Source: Bacillota bacterium
Lineage (GTDB): Bacteria; Bacillota; Clostridia; Acetivibrionales; DSM-1351
Reading direction: 5' to 3'
Assembly: GCA_023415305.1 (NCBI GenBank)
Contig: JAEZKZ010000052.1
Coordinates: forward strand, 20,196-84,195
Length of the DNA: 64,000 nt
Under the pieces are notes generated by a model. It did no database searches, was not told the DNA's origin, and saw nothing but the letters and a program-made list of their open reading frames with translations. The translations under genes were made by a program, and so were the position numbers. This document shows positions 34,118 to 43,253 of this stretch, one piece after another (within the stretch, counting starts at the first letter, position 1; every line of letters starts with the position of its first letter).

Positions 34118-36334
34118 ATTACCAGTAAGTATATAAACATTTTTATAGTTGGCATCCTTGTTTTTGCAATGATCTTATCGGGATTACTGGTCTTCTTACC
34201 GGATGCAGAAGGGATTGAAGTTTCAGCTTCCCAGCCTCAATATGCTTCAAAGTTATTTAATAAGAATGAAGTTTCTTCAATAGATATAAAGGTAGACGAA
34301 AAAGAATGGAGGGATATGCTGGATAACGCCACGCAGGAACAATATATCTCCTGTGATGTCACCATTAATGGCACTACTATTAAATCAGTAGGCATAAGGC
34401 CTAAAGGAAACTCAAGTCTGGCTACCGTTGCTCAATCCGATTCTGACAGATTCAGTTTCAAGTTTGAATTTGATCACTATATAAAAGGGCAGAGCTATCT
34501 TGGGTTGGATAAAATGGTAATAAACAATATACAATCGGATGCCAGCTATATGAAGGAATATCTTTCCTACGATCTAATGAGCTTTATTGGAGTGAAAACA
34601 CCTCTTTTTGCATATACAAATGTTACGGTTAACGGTGAAAGCTGGGGATTTTATTTAGCTATTGAGGCTTTGGAGGAGTCCTTTGCCCAGCGTAATTTTG
34701 GATCGGATTATGGAATGCTCTATAAGCCGGAGAGTATGGAAATGGGTGGAGGGATGAAGGATTTTGCTCCTATGAACAACAAAGCTGCCAGGCCAGGTGG
34801 AGCAGATCAAGTAGGTCAAGCCGGACAATTTGAGAAAAACAAGTCAGGGGATGCCAACAAAAGTGCAGCAGGCGATGCCAATATAAATGGAGCCGATAAT
34901 GCTAGTGAGAATGCCGTCAACCCTCAGCCGGATAAGCAGCAGAAGGGTGGGGGAAACGGTTTTGGCGGCAGAGGATTTGGTGGATCCGGTGGTGGTACAG
35001 ACCTGAAATATACAGATGACAAAATCAGCAGCTACTCAAACATTTTTGATAATGAGGTTTTTAAAGGCACTGATGAGGATTACAACACCGTAATTAAAGC
35101 CTTGAAGAATCTGAATTCAGGCACTGATCTTGAAAAATATGTGGATGTGGATGCCACCTTAAGATACTTTGCTGCAAATACTGTACTGGTCAATTTGGAC
35201 AGCTATTTTGGCAATATGAAGCATAATTACTATCTGTATGAAGAGGACGGCAAGCTGACTATGCTGCCCTGGGACTACAACCTGGCGTTTGGGGGCTTCC
35301 AGTCGGGATCGGCTGAAGCTGCAGTGAATTTCCCAATAGACACACCGGTTTCCGGGGTTGATATGTCTGAGCGCCCTATGCTGGCAAAGCTGCTTGAAGT
35401 TGACGAGTACAAGGACAAGTATCATGAATACTTGCAGCAGATTGTGGACGAATACTTCAACAACGGCAGATATGAAAGTACAATAAATAATATTAACACA
35501 CTTATTTCAAACTATGTAAAGGAGGACCCATCAGCTTTCTACACTTACCAGCAATACACCGAAGCGGTTCCGATGATAAAGGAATTTGGAAAGCTCAGGG
35601 CAAAGAGTATAGAAGGCCAATTGGACGGGACTGTTCCAGCAACTACAGATGGACAGACTAAAGCAAGTGATAAACTTATTGATGCATCAGCGATAAATCT
35701 GTCAACTTTGGGCTCCCAAGGCGGGGGTCTCGGAGGTAGAAATTGGGGAGGCAACCGCCAAAACATTAATACTGATAATACAAGGTCAAATGCTGCTCGG
35801 CAGAATGAGGGAACTCAGAGTAATCCTCCCGCCCAGGATAATCCTCCCGCCCAGGATAATCCTCCGCAAGAGAATACTCAAAAGAACGCTCCTGACCAGG
35901 GCGGTCAGCAACAGACGAATAGTCTGCAGACTGACGGCGACCAAAAAGGCATTCCGGGGTTTGACAATATGCCTGATATGGAAATTATGATGCAGGCAAT
36001 GCAGATAATTCAAGAGGCAAATGGGCAGGAACTGACCGAAGAACAGATATCCAGCCTGAAAAAACTCGGACTGTCAGAGGAACAAATTACATCAATTCAA
36101 CAGATAGCTAACAGCTTTGGAAATGGAGGCATGCCGCAAGGTGGACCTGGAGGGGATTTCCAAGATGGACCTCCTGAGGGTGACTTCGGTATGGCTCCCC
36201 CCGCAGGACAGCAACCGAATTCTGACGGAAGTTTCTTCAGTAAATCCAATCTACTCATTATAGCCGGCAGCACAGTATTTTTGATAGCAGGTTTGATTTT
36301 TGTTGTAAAATTCAAAAGGCAAAAGTATGTATAA
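34115..36334 (+). CDS. CotH kinase family protein, membrane-anchored
   Basis: A 739-residue secreted protein from ATG 34115 (MITSKYINIFIVGILVF), which gives a clean signal anchor. A longer frame from 34076 only translates the hairpin element. The CotH domain spans about residues 60-520: IDIKVDEKEWRDML, a GIRPKGNSS block, LDKMVINNIQ, GFYLAIEALEE and the LPWDYNLAFGG motif, whose Asp/Asn are expected metal ligands. Gly/Asn-rich linkers lie near 230-300. After 520 come disordered Gln/Pro/Asn repeats, including PPAQDNPPAQDN, then a C-terminal membrane helix. CotH proteins phosphorylate other proteins, such as coat proteins in Bacillus. It ends the VTC-DUF4956-CotH cluster. Confidence 0.88.
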   Translation: MITSKYINIFIVGILVFAMILSGLLVFLPDAEGIEVSASQPQYASKLFNKNEVSSIDIKVDEKEWRDMLDNATQEQYISCDVTINGTTIKSVGIRPKGNSSLATVAQSDSDRFSFKFEFDHYIKGQSYLGLDKMVINNIQSDASYMKEYLSYDLMSFIGVKTPLFAYTNVTVNGESWGFYLAIEALEESFAQRNFGSDYGMLYKPESMEMGGGMKDFAPMNNKAARPGGADQVGQAGQFEKNKSGDANKSAAGDANINGADNASENAVNPQPDKQQKGGGNGFGGRGFGGSGGGTDLKYTDDKISSYSNIFDNEVFKGTDEDYNTVIKALKNLNSGTDLEKYVDVDATLRYFAANTVLVNLDSYFGNMKHNYYLYEEDGKLTMLPWDYNLAFGGFQSGSAEAAVNFPIDTPVSGVDMSERPMLAKLLEVDEYKDKYHEYLQQIVDEYFNNGRYESTINNINTLISNYVKEDPSAFYTYQQYTEAVPMIKEFGKLRAKSIEGQLDGTVPATTDGQTKASDKLIDASAINLSTLGSQGGGLGGRNWGGNRQNINTDNTRSNAARQNEGTQSNPPAQDNPPAQDNPPQENTQKNAPDQGGQQQTNSLQTDGDQKGIPGFDNMPDMEIMMQAMQIIQEANGQELTEEQISSLKKLGLSEEQITSIQQIANSFGNGGMPQGGPGGDFQDGPPEGDFGMAPPAGQQPNSDGSFFSKSNLLIIAGSTVFLIAGLIFVVKFKRQKYV

Positions 36335-36420
36335 ATTTTAGTACCTATTAGTAAAGTTTTTGTGTATGAATAAAAAAGGTTAGTCTATATAAAATAAATT
36401 AATTCGGGTACTAAATAATA

Positions 36421-36450
36421 GGGCTCCTTGCAGGTTTAAAGGAGTCCTTT
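36421..36450 (+). terminator. terminator after CotH gene
   Basis: GGGCTCCTT pairs with AAGGAGTCC over a GCAGGTTT loop, followed by TTTCG. It lies 87 bases after the stop. Confidence 0.7.
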
Positions 36451-36461
36451 CGCTGTGTTAT

Positions 36462-36490
36462 TTGACACGTATAAGGCTTTTTAGTATAGT
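36462..36490 (+). promoter_or_regulatory. sigma-A promoter of the CorC-like gene
   Basis: A consensus TTGACA (36462-36467), 17 bases, TATAGT (36485-36490). It starts 12 bases after the previous terminator and 55 bases before the start codon. Confidence 0.8.
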
Positions 36491-36544
36491 TAATGTAATA
36501 TTATGCAGATTATGTAATAAATATTTTTTGGAGGATGAATTACG

Positions 36545-37861
36545 TTGCTTACAAGGATACTATTGCTTATAGTTCTTGTTTTCTTGAACGCATTCTTTTC
36601 CGGGGCTGAAATTGCTCTGATATCACTAAATGACAAGCTTATTAAGAAACAGGCGGAGGAAGGTAATAAAAAGGCAAAGCAACTTTACAATTTCTTGAGT
36701 GAACCAAGTCGTTTTCTTGCAACTATACAAATTGGAATAACCTTTGCCGGTTTTCTGGCCAGTGCCTTTGCGGCTGAGAGTTTCGTAGATGACCTGGTGA
36801 GCCTTGCAGCAAGACTTGACCTCCCTCTTGGAGATGGTCTGATCCGTACAATTTCCCTTATATTGATAACTATAATTCTTTCATATTTTACACTTGTATT
36901 TGGTGAACTGATCCCTAAAAGAGTGGCGATGCAAAAAGCAGATTTTGTATCCAGAATAGCTGTTGGGCCTTTGAATTTGCTGTCACGGATAACCAATCCG
37001 TTTGTGAAATTTCTTACAGGTTCAACTAATTTCTTTATAAAGCTCTTCGGGGGGAATCCTTCCGCTGATGTTAATGAAAGGGTTACTGAAGAAGAAATCC
37101 GAATGATGATGGAGGTTGGAGAAGAGAAAGGTGTTATTCAGGATACCGAAAAAGAAATGATTGATAACATTTTTGACTTTGACAACAAGCATGTATCAGA
37201 AATTATGACCCATAGGACAAAAATAGTTGGCATACAGGCAGACTCTGATCTGGAATATGCATTATATGTAATGGATAGGGATAAGTACACAAGAGTTCCT
37301 GTTTATAAGGAAAATATCGATAATATTGTAGGTATACTCCACGTGAAGGATTTGATTCAGTACATGCTGAGTCCATCAAAACAGTTCAATCTGGAAAATA
37401 TAATCAGGGCCCCATATATGGTGCCTAAATCCAAACGCACAGACGAACTTTTCAGGGAAATGCAGAAGAACAAAATACATATGGCTGTCGTAATTGATGA
37501 TTACGGTGGTACAGCAGGAATAGTGACGATGGAAAACCTGCTGGAGGAGATAGTAGGGAACATATTTGATGAATATGATATAGAACACAAGGATGTTGAA
37601 TATCTGGAGAATGATACATTTGTTTTTGAGGGTGCCATAAGCCTGGATAAGGTATCTGAAGTACTGAAGGAGACCTTGCCCGTTGATAATTTCGTTACTC
37701 TGAGCGGGTTTATTATGGATCTGCTGGGCAGAATACCGAAAACCGGAGAGAATCCAGAAGTTGAATATAAGAATATCGCTTTCAAAGTTACCGAGATTGA
37801 AGGTAAGAGGATTGAAAAGGTTGAGGCGAGGAAGATATTTGAAAATGCAAACCTTGAATAA
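36545..37861 (+). CDS. CNNM/CorC-type transporter-associated protein (DUF21, CBS pair)
   Basis: A 438-residue protein often annotated hemolysin. Order of domains: DUF21 membrane domain with about four helices (residues 1-195, with NAFFSGAEIALISL at the start and FGELIPKRVAM near 120), a tandem CBS pair (about 210-335: IMTHRTKIVGIQ, VVIDDYGGTAGIVTMENL), and a C-terminal CorC_HlyC domain. Members take part in Mg2+ or Co2+ efflux and sometimes Na+-coupled Mg2+ transport. It starts at TTG 36545, with GGAGG ten bases upstream. It is flanked by its own promoter and terminator, so it is a single-gene unit. Ion specificity is not determined from sequence. Confidence 0.92.
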   Translation: MLTRILLLIVLVFLNAFFSGAEIALISLNDKLIKKQAEEGNKKAKQLYNFLSEPSRFLATIQIGITFAGFLASAFAAESFVDDLVSLAARLDLPLGDGLIRTISLILITIILSYFTLVFGELIPKRVAMQKADFVSRIAVGPLNLLSRITNPFVKFLTGSTNFFIKLFGGNPSADVNERVTEEEIRMMMEVGEEKGVIQDTEKEMIDNIFDFDNKHVSEIMTHRTKIVGIQADSDLEYALYVMDRDKYTRVPVYKENIDNIVGILHVKDLIQYMLSPSKQFNLENIIRAPYMVPKSKRTDELFREMQKNKIHMAVVIDDYGGTAGIVTMENLLEEIVGNIFDEYDIEHKDVEYLENDTFVFEGAISLDKVSEVLKETLPVDNFVTLSGFIMDLLGRIPKTGENPEVEYKNIAFKVTEIEGKRIEKVEARKIFENANLE

Positions 37862-37911
37862 TTGAACTAACCATAAAAACTAATGGACGCCATATCACAT
37901 AAGTAACATTG

Positions 37912-37970
37912 AAAAAGAGGCAGCCTCAAAGTAGAAAGCGAAATTCTATTCTGAGGCTGCCTCTTTTTTC
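37912..37970 (+). terminator. strong terminator after CorC-like gene
   Basis: A stem of about 18 bp with arms AAAAAGAGGCAGCCTCA and TGAGGCTGCCTCTTTTT, a loop with further pairing, and a T run. It lies about 50 bases after the stop. Confidence 0.93.
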
Positions 37971-38054
37971 TGGTAATAAAAACGCAAAATTAATATAATT
38001 AATTAACATTTAATAAAAATTAATAAATAAATTAAAATTTTTAAAATAAAAGTG

Positions 38055-38083
38055 TTGACAATTTTTGTGAATAGGAATAATAT
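38055..38083 (+). promoter_or_regulatory. sigma-A promoter of the DUF2089/DUF4097 pair
   Basis: TTGACA (38055-38060), 17 bases, TAATAT (38078-38083). It lies 118 bases before the first start codon and is embedded in very AT-rich DNA. Confidence 0.75.
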
Positions 38084-38200
38084 ATAGATGTAAGCTTAAT
38101 AATATTAAACAAGTGATTAAAAAAATTAATATCCAATACAAAAGATTTAAAGGTTAACCAGGTTAAATAAATATTTTCTAAAATTTTAAGAGGTGATTTT

Positions 38201-38569
38201 ATGGCAAGAGAAGCTATCGGTAAGTGCCCGGTTTGCGGGAGTGAAACAGAGGTTACAAGAATAACCTGTAATAGTTGTGACACAGTTATAGAAGGACACT
38301 TTACACTATGTAAGTTTTGTAAGTTGACAATTGATCAAAGAAACTTTTTGGATGTATTCATAAAATGCAGAGGAAACATTAAGGAAGTCGAGAAGGAACT
38401 TGGAGTGTCGTATCCAACTGTTAAGAATAAGCTGGAGGATGTGGCATCAGCCCTTGGACATAAGGGGGAACCGATACCTGAGGTTCCTGGCAGAAGGAAG
38501 GAAATACTTGACAAACTGAATGCCGGTGAAATTAGTGTTGAAGAAGCATTAAGCCAAATGAAGGAATAA
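38201..38569 (+). CDS. DUF2089 zinc-ribbon/HTH protein
   Basis: A 122-residue protein that starts with a zinc ribbon: CPVC, CNSC and CKFC give six Cys in the first 41 residues. A helix-turn-helix follows (IKEVEKELGVSYPTVKNKLE), then a short C-terminal segment ending LNAGEISVEEALSQMKE, which resembles the SHOCT-like helix found at the N-terminus of the next protein. DUF2089 proteins are predicted regulators. Its gene is 32 bases before the DUF4097 gene, so the two are probably co-transcribed. Autoregulation or control of the envelope protein downstream is an inference. AAGAGGTG precedes the ATG. Confidence 0.88.
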   Translation: MAREAIGKCPVCGSETEVTRITCNSCDTVIEGHFTLCKFCKLTIDQRNFLDVFIKCRGNIKEVEKELGVSYPTVKNKLEDVASALGHKGEPIPEVPGRRKEILDKLNAGEISVEEALSQMKE

Positions 38570-38601
38570 TAAATGCGGGTGAATTAGGAGGGATTTTAAC
38601 G

Positions 38602-39810
38602 ATGTCAATTAGTGAAGAAAGATTACTTATATTAAAGATGGTGGAGGAGAAGAAAATATCCACCGAGGAGGCTGCAAAGCTTTTAGCAGCACTTGAGGAT
38701 GAGACTAAAAAGGAAAATACTGAAAATTTCAACTATAGAAGAAATCAAAAATCAAACGGTTTTGCAGAAGAAGCAGCAAAGGTAAGAGACAGGGTGAATG
38801 ACTGGAAAAAGGAATTTAAAAGTAATTACAACCAGGCTGATTTTGATAACATGATTGATGATTTTGCTAACAAGGCTGAAAAGTTCGGTAAAAATGTCGC
38901 AACTACAACTGCAGGAATAGTTGACAAGGTTATTGATTACGTTGGAAGCTTTGTAGATACAAATTCCTTCAACATCTTTGGAAACCTGCAAACAGTGCAA
39001 AAAAATTATGATGTTGTTCCTGCCGAAGGTGCAAATCTTGAAATAAGCGGCATTAACGGAAGTATTACAATAAAAAAGCATCTAGACCCTAAAGTTATGA
39101 TCATTTCCAGAATAAAGAGTCCCTCCCCGACAGGAGAAGGAGTTGTTACCTTTGCAGATGATCCTCAGAATATTTCAATAAAGGTCAGCAGCACTGCTTT
39201 TAATGTTAGTGTTTCCCACGAGATATTCATACCCGACGTTAAGTTTAAGACAATAAAGATAGAAAATTCTAACGGTAAAATTTATATTGAAGATTCTCTA
39301 TCCGAAGAGATCAGTGCAACTACAAAGAATGCTCATATTGAGCTGATGGGTGTAAACAGCGACAAGGTTTCAGTTAATACCAAAAACGGCAGAGTACAGC
39401 TGAATTATATAATAGGCGATAAAATTGACATAAATACCAGCAATGCCGTTATAGATATTAAACATATAAAAGTGAAGGATGTCAGCGCTGTCACCATAAA
39501 CGGCAGAATTAACATCGAAAACGCTCAGAATATTGACCAAAATTCAGATATGAATATGTATCTCAAAACCTCCAACGGCGGCATCAAAGTGAATATGAAT
39601 GATATGGACAGCAGGGTTTATAAGGTAAAGGCTCATGCAAGCAACGGTTCCATAAACCTTCTTATACCTGAAATAGTATATCACAATGTAAACCGTAAAG
39701 GCGTTACCGGAAGTTTCGTTGAGGCTGAAAGCAAGAATTACGAATCAGGGCTCAACAAGGTTAATATTACCGGTGAAACCATGAACGGACTGATTGAGAT
39801 AGTTAAGTAA
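38602..39810 (+). CDS. DUF4097-type beta-repeat protein (YvlB-like)
   Basis: A 402-residue protein. The N-terminus carries a short helical module (LLILKMVEEKKISTEEAAKLLAALE), as in YvlB of Bacillus subtilis. A charged linker follows to about residue 120. The rest is a beta-solenoid-like domain with repeated short strands ending in Asn-Gly or Ser-Asn turns (ISGINGSITIKK, IENSNGKIYIED, VNTKNGRVQLNY, TSNGGIKVNM), typical of DUF4097. No signal peptide or membrane helix is present, so it is likely cytosolic. YvlB-type genes are tied to envelope stress responses in Firmicutes. It follows the DUF2089 regulator with a GGAGG site, and a strong terminator lies about 100 bases after its stop. Confidence 0.87.
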   Translation: MSISEERLLILKMVEEKKISTEEAAKLLAALEDETKKENTENFNYRRNQKSNGFAEEAAKVRDRVNDWKKEFKSNYNQADFDNMIDDFANKAEKFGKNVATTTAGIVDKVIDYVGSFVDTNSFNIFGNLQTVQKNYDVVPAEGANLEISGINGSITIKKHLDPKVMIISRIKSPSPTGEGVVTFADDPQNISIKVSSTAFNVSVSHEIFIPDVKFKTIKIENSNGKIYIEDSLSEEISATTKNAHIELMGVNSDKVSVNTKNGRVQLNYIIGDKIDINTSNAVIDIKHIKVKDVSAVTINGRINIENAQNIDQNSDMNMYLKTSNGGIKVNMNDMDSRVYKVKAHASNGSINLLIPEIVYHNVNRKGVTGSFVEAESKNYESGLNKVNITGETMNGLIEIVK

Positions 39811-39911
39811 TTGTTTAGACGTCCTGAAGGTAATAAATAAAATAAGGACACTTATAATAAAGTAGTTTAAATGCTTACGAGATAAAAATTTATATAGAAC
39901 TTAGTACCCCT

Positions 39912-39955
39912 AAAAGAACTATCTTTAAATGGCTACTTAAAGATAGTTCTTTTAT
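39912..39955 (+). terminator. terminator before prfA
   Basis: A perfect 17-bp stem (39912-39928 with 39937-39953), AAAAGAACTATCTTTAA on the left, over an eight-base loop. The T run is within the right arm, and the stem can act in both directions. Confidence 0.85.
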
Positions 39956-39983
39956 TGCGTCTATATATTGTTCATGTTATAAT
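39955..39983 (+). promoter_or_regulatory. promoter of prfA
   Basis: TTGCGT (39955-39960), 17 bases, TATAAT (39978-39983), 104 bases before prfA. Confidence 0.65.
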
Positions 39984-40086
39984 AACTAATTGCAATATAA
40001 AAGTACAGATTTTAATTTGTGTATTAATTTAAGAGGACATATTCTGGACACGATAATATGGCAAGTAATAGTTTGCGGAGGATTTT

Positions 40087-41166
40087 ATGTTTGATAAACT
40101 GCAGTCGGCAGAGGACAGGTACGAGGAAATAAGCCACAAGTTAAGCGATCCTGATGTTATTAATAATCAGGAGGAATATAAACGATATATGAAGGAATAT
40201 TCTGATCTGGAGGAGATAGTTCAGAAATTCAGAGAGTACAAGAAAGTAACCTCTGATGTTGAAGAGGCCAGAGAACTCTTGAACGATACCCTTGATAAGG
40301 ATTTCCGCGAAATGGTTCAGGCTGAATTTGAGGATGCCCAGGAAAAGCTGGAAGCAATAAAAAAACAGCTTAAAGTTATGATAGTACCCAAGGATCCTAA
40401 CGATGACAAAAATGTTATTGTAGAAATCCGTGGCGGTGCAGGTGGTGAAGAGGCGGCACTTTTTGCGGGGGTACTCTTTAGAGCCATGACCAGATATGCT
40501 GAGAGAAGGCGCTGGAAGTACGAGATACTTGATTCAAATCCGACGGAGCTTGGAGGTTTCAAGGAAGTTGTGTTCCTGATTGAGGGTAAGGGGGCATTCA
40601 GCCGTCTTAAGTTTGAGAGTGGCGTTCATAGAGTTCAGCGAGTACCCTCAACCGAATCAAGCGGACGTATTCATACATCTACGATAACAGTAGCAGTTCT
40701 TCCTGAGGTTGAAGAGGTTGATGTAGATATAAACCCAAATGACCTGAGAATTGATACCTACAGGGCCAGCGGTGCCGGTGGTCAGCACATTAATAAGACC
40801 GATTCGGCTATAAGAATTACACATATACCGAGCGGTATTGTAGTAGCCTGCCAGGATGAACGATCACAACACAAGAACAAGGACAAGGCTATGAAGATAT
40901 TGAGATCTAAACTTTATGACGCTGCTCAGGAGCAACAGTTTAACGAAGTTGCCCAGGACAGAAAGAGTCAGGTTGGTACCGGTGACAGAAGTGAAAGAAT
41001 CAGAACCTATAACTATCCTCAGGGAAGAGTTACAGACCACAGAATAAACCTCACTCTGTATAAGCTTGACCAGGTACTTGATGGTGATCTTGATGAAATA
41101 ATTGATGCACTTATTACCACTGACCAGTCTGAAAAATTAGGCAGCGGCAGTGACGATGAAGATTAA
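40087..41166 (+). CDS. prfA: peptide chain release factor 1
   Basis: A 359-residue class I release factor of normal length. The catalytic GGQ loop is in RASGAGGQHINKTDSAIRITH near residue 220. The codon-recognition tripeptide region reads VPSTESSGRIHTS, the PxT form that reads UAA and UAG, so it is RF1 and not RF2. The acidic N-terminal domain and the C-terminal NYPQGRVTDHRINLTLYKLD block are also typical. GGAGG lies seven bases before ATG 40087. No prmC methylase gene follows; the ZIP transporter gene does. A single-gene transcript with its own promoter is likely. Confidence 0.97.
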   Translation: MFDKLQSAEDRYEEISHKLSDPDVINNQEEYKRYMKEYSDLEEIVQKFREYKKVTSDVEEARELLNDTLDKDFREMVQAEFEDAQEKLEAIKKQLKVMIVPKDPNDDKNVIVEIRGGAGGEEAALFAGVLFRAMTRYAERRRWKYEILDSNPTELGGFKEVVFLIEGKGAFSRLKFESGVHRVQRVPSTESSGRIHTSTITVAVLPEVEEVDVDINPNDLRIDTYRASGAGGQHINKTDSAIRITHIPSGIVVACQDERSQHKNKDKAMKILRSKLYDAAQEQQFNEVAQDRKSQVGTGDRSERIRTYNYPQGRVTDHRINLTLYKLDQVLDGDLDEIIDALITTDQSEKLGSGSDDED

Positions 41167-41265
41167 AAATTGTTAATATTCTGCGACAGTATCGAATAGT
41201 ATGTCTTATAACGGGACGATAGATTTCACCTCGTTATAGACTTACTATATAAGGATGGGACTGCT

Positions 41266-42009
41266 GTGGAACACATATTAAAAATTGCTGTAGTAGGCTT
41301 GATATCAGGAATTACCGGGACAGGTATAGGCGGATTGATAGCCTTTTTTGTGGGCAAAAATATAAGTAAGAGATTATTGAGCTCAATACTGGAGTTCTCG
41401 GCAGGTCTGATGACTTCGGTGGTTTGTTTTGAGCTTATACCGGAAGCGGTTGATATAGCAGGTCTGAACCTTACATTAATAGGGGTGCTGCTGGGAATAC
41501 TGATAGTGATTTTTATTGATGATATTGTTAAGCAGATTGATGCAGTAAAGAATTCTAAAGGTAATTCGGACCTGTTGAGGGCAGGAATTCTGGTCTCCAT
41601 AGGTCTTGCTATGCACAATCTGCCGGAGGGTTTTGCAGTCGGCTCGGGTTTTGAAGCCTCATTCAGCCTTGGAGTCACACTTACACTGATAATAGCAATA
41701 CATGATGTCCCTGAAGGTATTGCCATGGCGTTGCCCATGAGAGTGGGAGGATTCTCGGCTGTAAAAGCTTTCATGCTGACTATACTGTCAGGTGTGCCTA
41801 TGGGTATAGGCGCTTTGATAGGAGCTGCCTTAGGGCGGGTTTCGGAGCAATTCATCGGGATTTGCCTGGGGTTTGCCGGTGGTGCAATGCTTTTTGTTGT
41901 ATATGGAGAATTAATACCTGAGTCAAAAAGGATGTATCTGGGCAGAATGTCATCTGTGGGCAATATACTTGGCATTTTGTGTGGTATAATAGTAACCATG
42001 ATTAACTGA
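41266..42009 (+). CDS. ZIP-family divalent metal transporter
   Basis: A 247-residue membrane protein with eight helices. The binuclear metal site is visible in two helices: GLAMHNLPEGFAVG near residues 115-128 and AIHDVPEGIAMALP near 145-158, the HNxPEG and HDxPEG motifs of ZupT/GufA-type ZIPs. A short charged loop lies between helices 3 and 4. It would import zinc, iron or manganese. It starts at GTG 41266 with AAGGA about 11 bases upstream. A TATAACG/CGTTATA hairpin lies between prfA and this gene. A 257-codon frame on the opposite strand is a shadow caused by hydrophobic codons. Confidence 0.9.
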   Translation: MEHILKIAVVGLISGITGTGIGGLIAFFVGKNISKRLLSSILEFSAGLMTSVVCFELIPEAVDIAGLNLTLIGVLLGILIVIFIDDIVKQIDAVKNSKGNSDLLRAGILVSIGLAMHNLPEGFAVGSGFEASFSLGVTLTLIIAIHDVPEGIAMALPMRVGGFSAVKAFMLTILSGVPMGIGALIGAALGRVSEQFIGICLGFAGGAMLFVVYGELIPESKRMYLGRMSSVGNILGILCGIIVTMIN

Positions 42010-42130
42010 GGAAACAGGAGTCAGAAGCCGGTAGCAAAACCTGAAAGTCAGAAGTCAGCAAACAGGAGAAAACCTGAAAGCCAGAAGGCGGAATTCAGTA
42101 GTTAGCAGAGAACCTTAATGAGTAACATAG
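42010..42130. repeat. imperfect short repeats of GTCAGAAG type
   Basis: The gap before tsaC contains two degenerate copies of AAACAGGAG and two of AAACCTGAAAG-CAGAAG, separated by GTCAGAAGTCAGC. These low-complexity repeats resemble the GTGAAAAGTGAATAATG words at 48090 and the GTGAATAGTGAA words at 12920. No gene is supported. Confidence 0.45.
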
Positions 42131-42143
42131 GAGCACAGAAGAA

Positions 42144-43199
42144 ATGGTTACAGAAGTTATAAAAATAGACCCTGAGAATATAGATTTGGATAAACTCAAT
42201 ACTGCGGCTGAATTACTCAGAACGGGAAGTATAGTTGCCATTCCCACCGAAACGGTATATGGACTTGGTGCCAATGCACTTGATCCTGAAGCTGTAGAAA
42301 AAATTTACAAGGCAAAAGGGAGGCCTTCGGATAATCCGCTGATAGTACATATTGCAGAAAAGGAAAAGGTTTATCAGCTTGCCGTAAGCATATCTGAGAA
42401 AGCCGCAATACTGATGGACAAGCTATGGCCGGGCCCTCTGACGCTTGTACTGAAAAAAAGTCCAATCATTCCGGAGGTTATTACTGCCGGACTGGATACT
42501 GTGGCGGTTCGTATGCCCGGACATCCGGTGGCACGTGAGCTGATACGGCTTGCAGGAGTACCTGTCGCTGCGCCCAGCGCAAATGCTTCCGGTAAACCAA
42601 GTACCACAATGGCGCAGCACGTCCTTGACGATATGGAAGGCAAAATTGCAATGGTGGTTGATGCAGGTGTCTCTCAAGTGGGCTTGGAGTCCACGGTACT
42701 GGATGTTTCTGTAGACCCTCCTGTACTTTTGAGACCCGGTGGTATAACGCCAAGTCAAATTGAAAAGTTTATTGGTCCCATAGACATGGATAAAACAATT
42801 TTAGGGAAAATTAGTTCAGAAAACATTCCAAAATCACCGGGGATGAAATATACTCATTACTCTCCTAAAGCACATGTTGTGATAGTCAAAAGTAAAAATA
42901 GAGACAAGCAGACTGACAAAATTGCCGAGCTGGCGAAAAAAGCTGGGGGCGAGGGAAAGAAGGTAGGGATTTGCGCCACCGATCAAACAAAGGATTTCTA
43001 TAATGGCTTTGAGATTCTGTCCATGGGAGACAGAGATAACCCTGAAACCATCGCAGCAAGTTTATTTGCTCTTTTAAGAGAATTTGACAACAGAGGTGTT
43101 GATATAATTTTTGCTGAAGCAGTGGACGAGCATGAGGTTGGTCTGGCAATAATGAACAGAATGGTTAAGGCCGCCGGTTATGACATAGTAGAAACTTAA
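42144..43199 (+). CDS. tsaC: L-threonylcarbamoyladenylate synthase (long Sua5 type)
   Basis: A 351-residue enzyme with a YrdC domain and a C-terminal Sua5 domain. The N-terminal part has GSIVAIPTETVYGLGANA, KAKGRPSDNPLIVHI, WPGPLTLVL and AVRMPGHPVA. The linker YTHYSPKAH starts the Sua5 domain (about residues 235-351). It makes threonylcarbamoyl-AMP from threonine, bicarbonate and ATP for the t6A modification at position 37 of ANN-decoding tRNAs. It heads the conserved group tsaC-ywlE-rpiB-upp, known from Bacillus subtilis. The start ATG 42144 lacks a strong ribosome-binding site. The hairpin element of the phosphatase gene follows it. Confidence 0.95.
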   Translation: MVTEVIKIDPENIDLDKLNTAAELLRTGSIVAIPTETVYGLGANALDPEAVEKIYKAKGRPSDNPLIVHIAEKEKVYQLAVSISEKAAILMDKLWPGPLTLVLKKSPIIPEVITAGLDTVAVRMPGHPVARELIRLAGVPVAAPSANASGKPSTTMAQHVLDDMEGKIAMVVDAGVSQVGLESTVLDVSVDPPVLLRPGGITPSQIEKFIGPIDMDKTILGKISSENIPKSPGMKYTHYSPKAHVVIVKSKNRDKQTDKIAELAKKAGGEGKKVGICATDQTKDFYNGFEILSMGDRDNPETIAASLFALLREFDNRGVDIIFAEAVDEHEVGLAIMNRMVKAAGYDIVET

Positions 43200-43253
43200 C
43201 GCTGGAGCGGCGTAATTGAAATATACAGGAAAAGGTAAAAAAATTAAAAAAAA

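Noticed and set aside
41226..41999. 257-codon open frame on the minus strand
   Set aside because: It lies entirely opposite the ZIP transporter gene, has a Ser/Pro/Ile-rich composition typical of an antisense shadow, and has no ribosome-binding site or family features.
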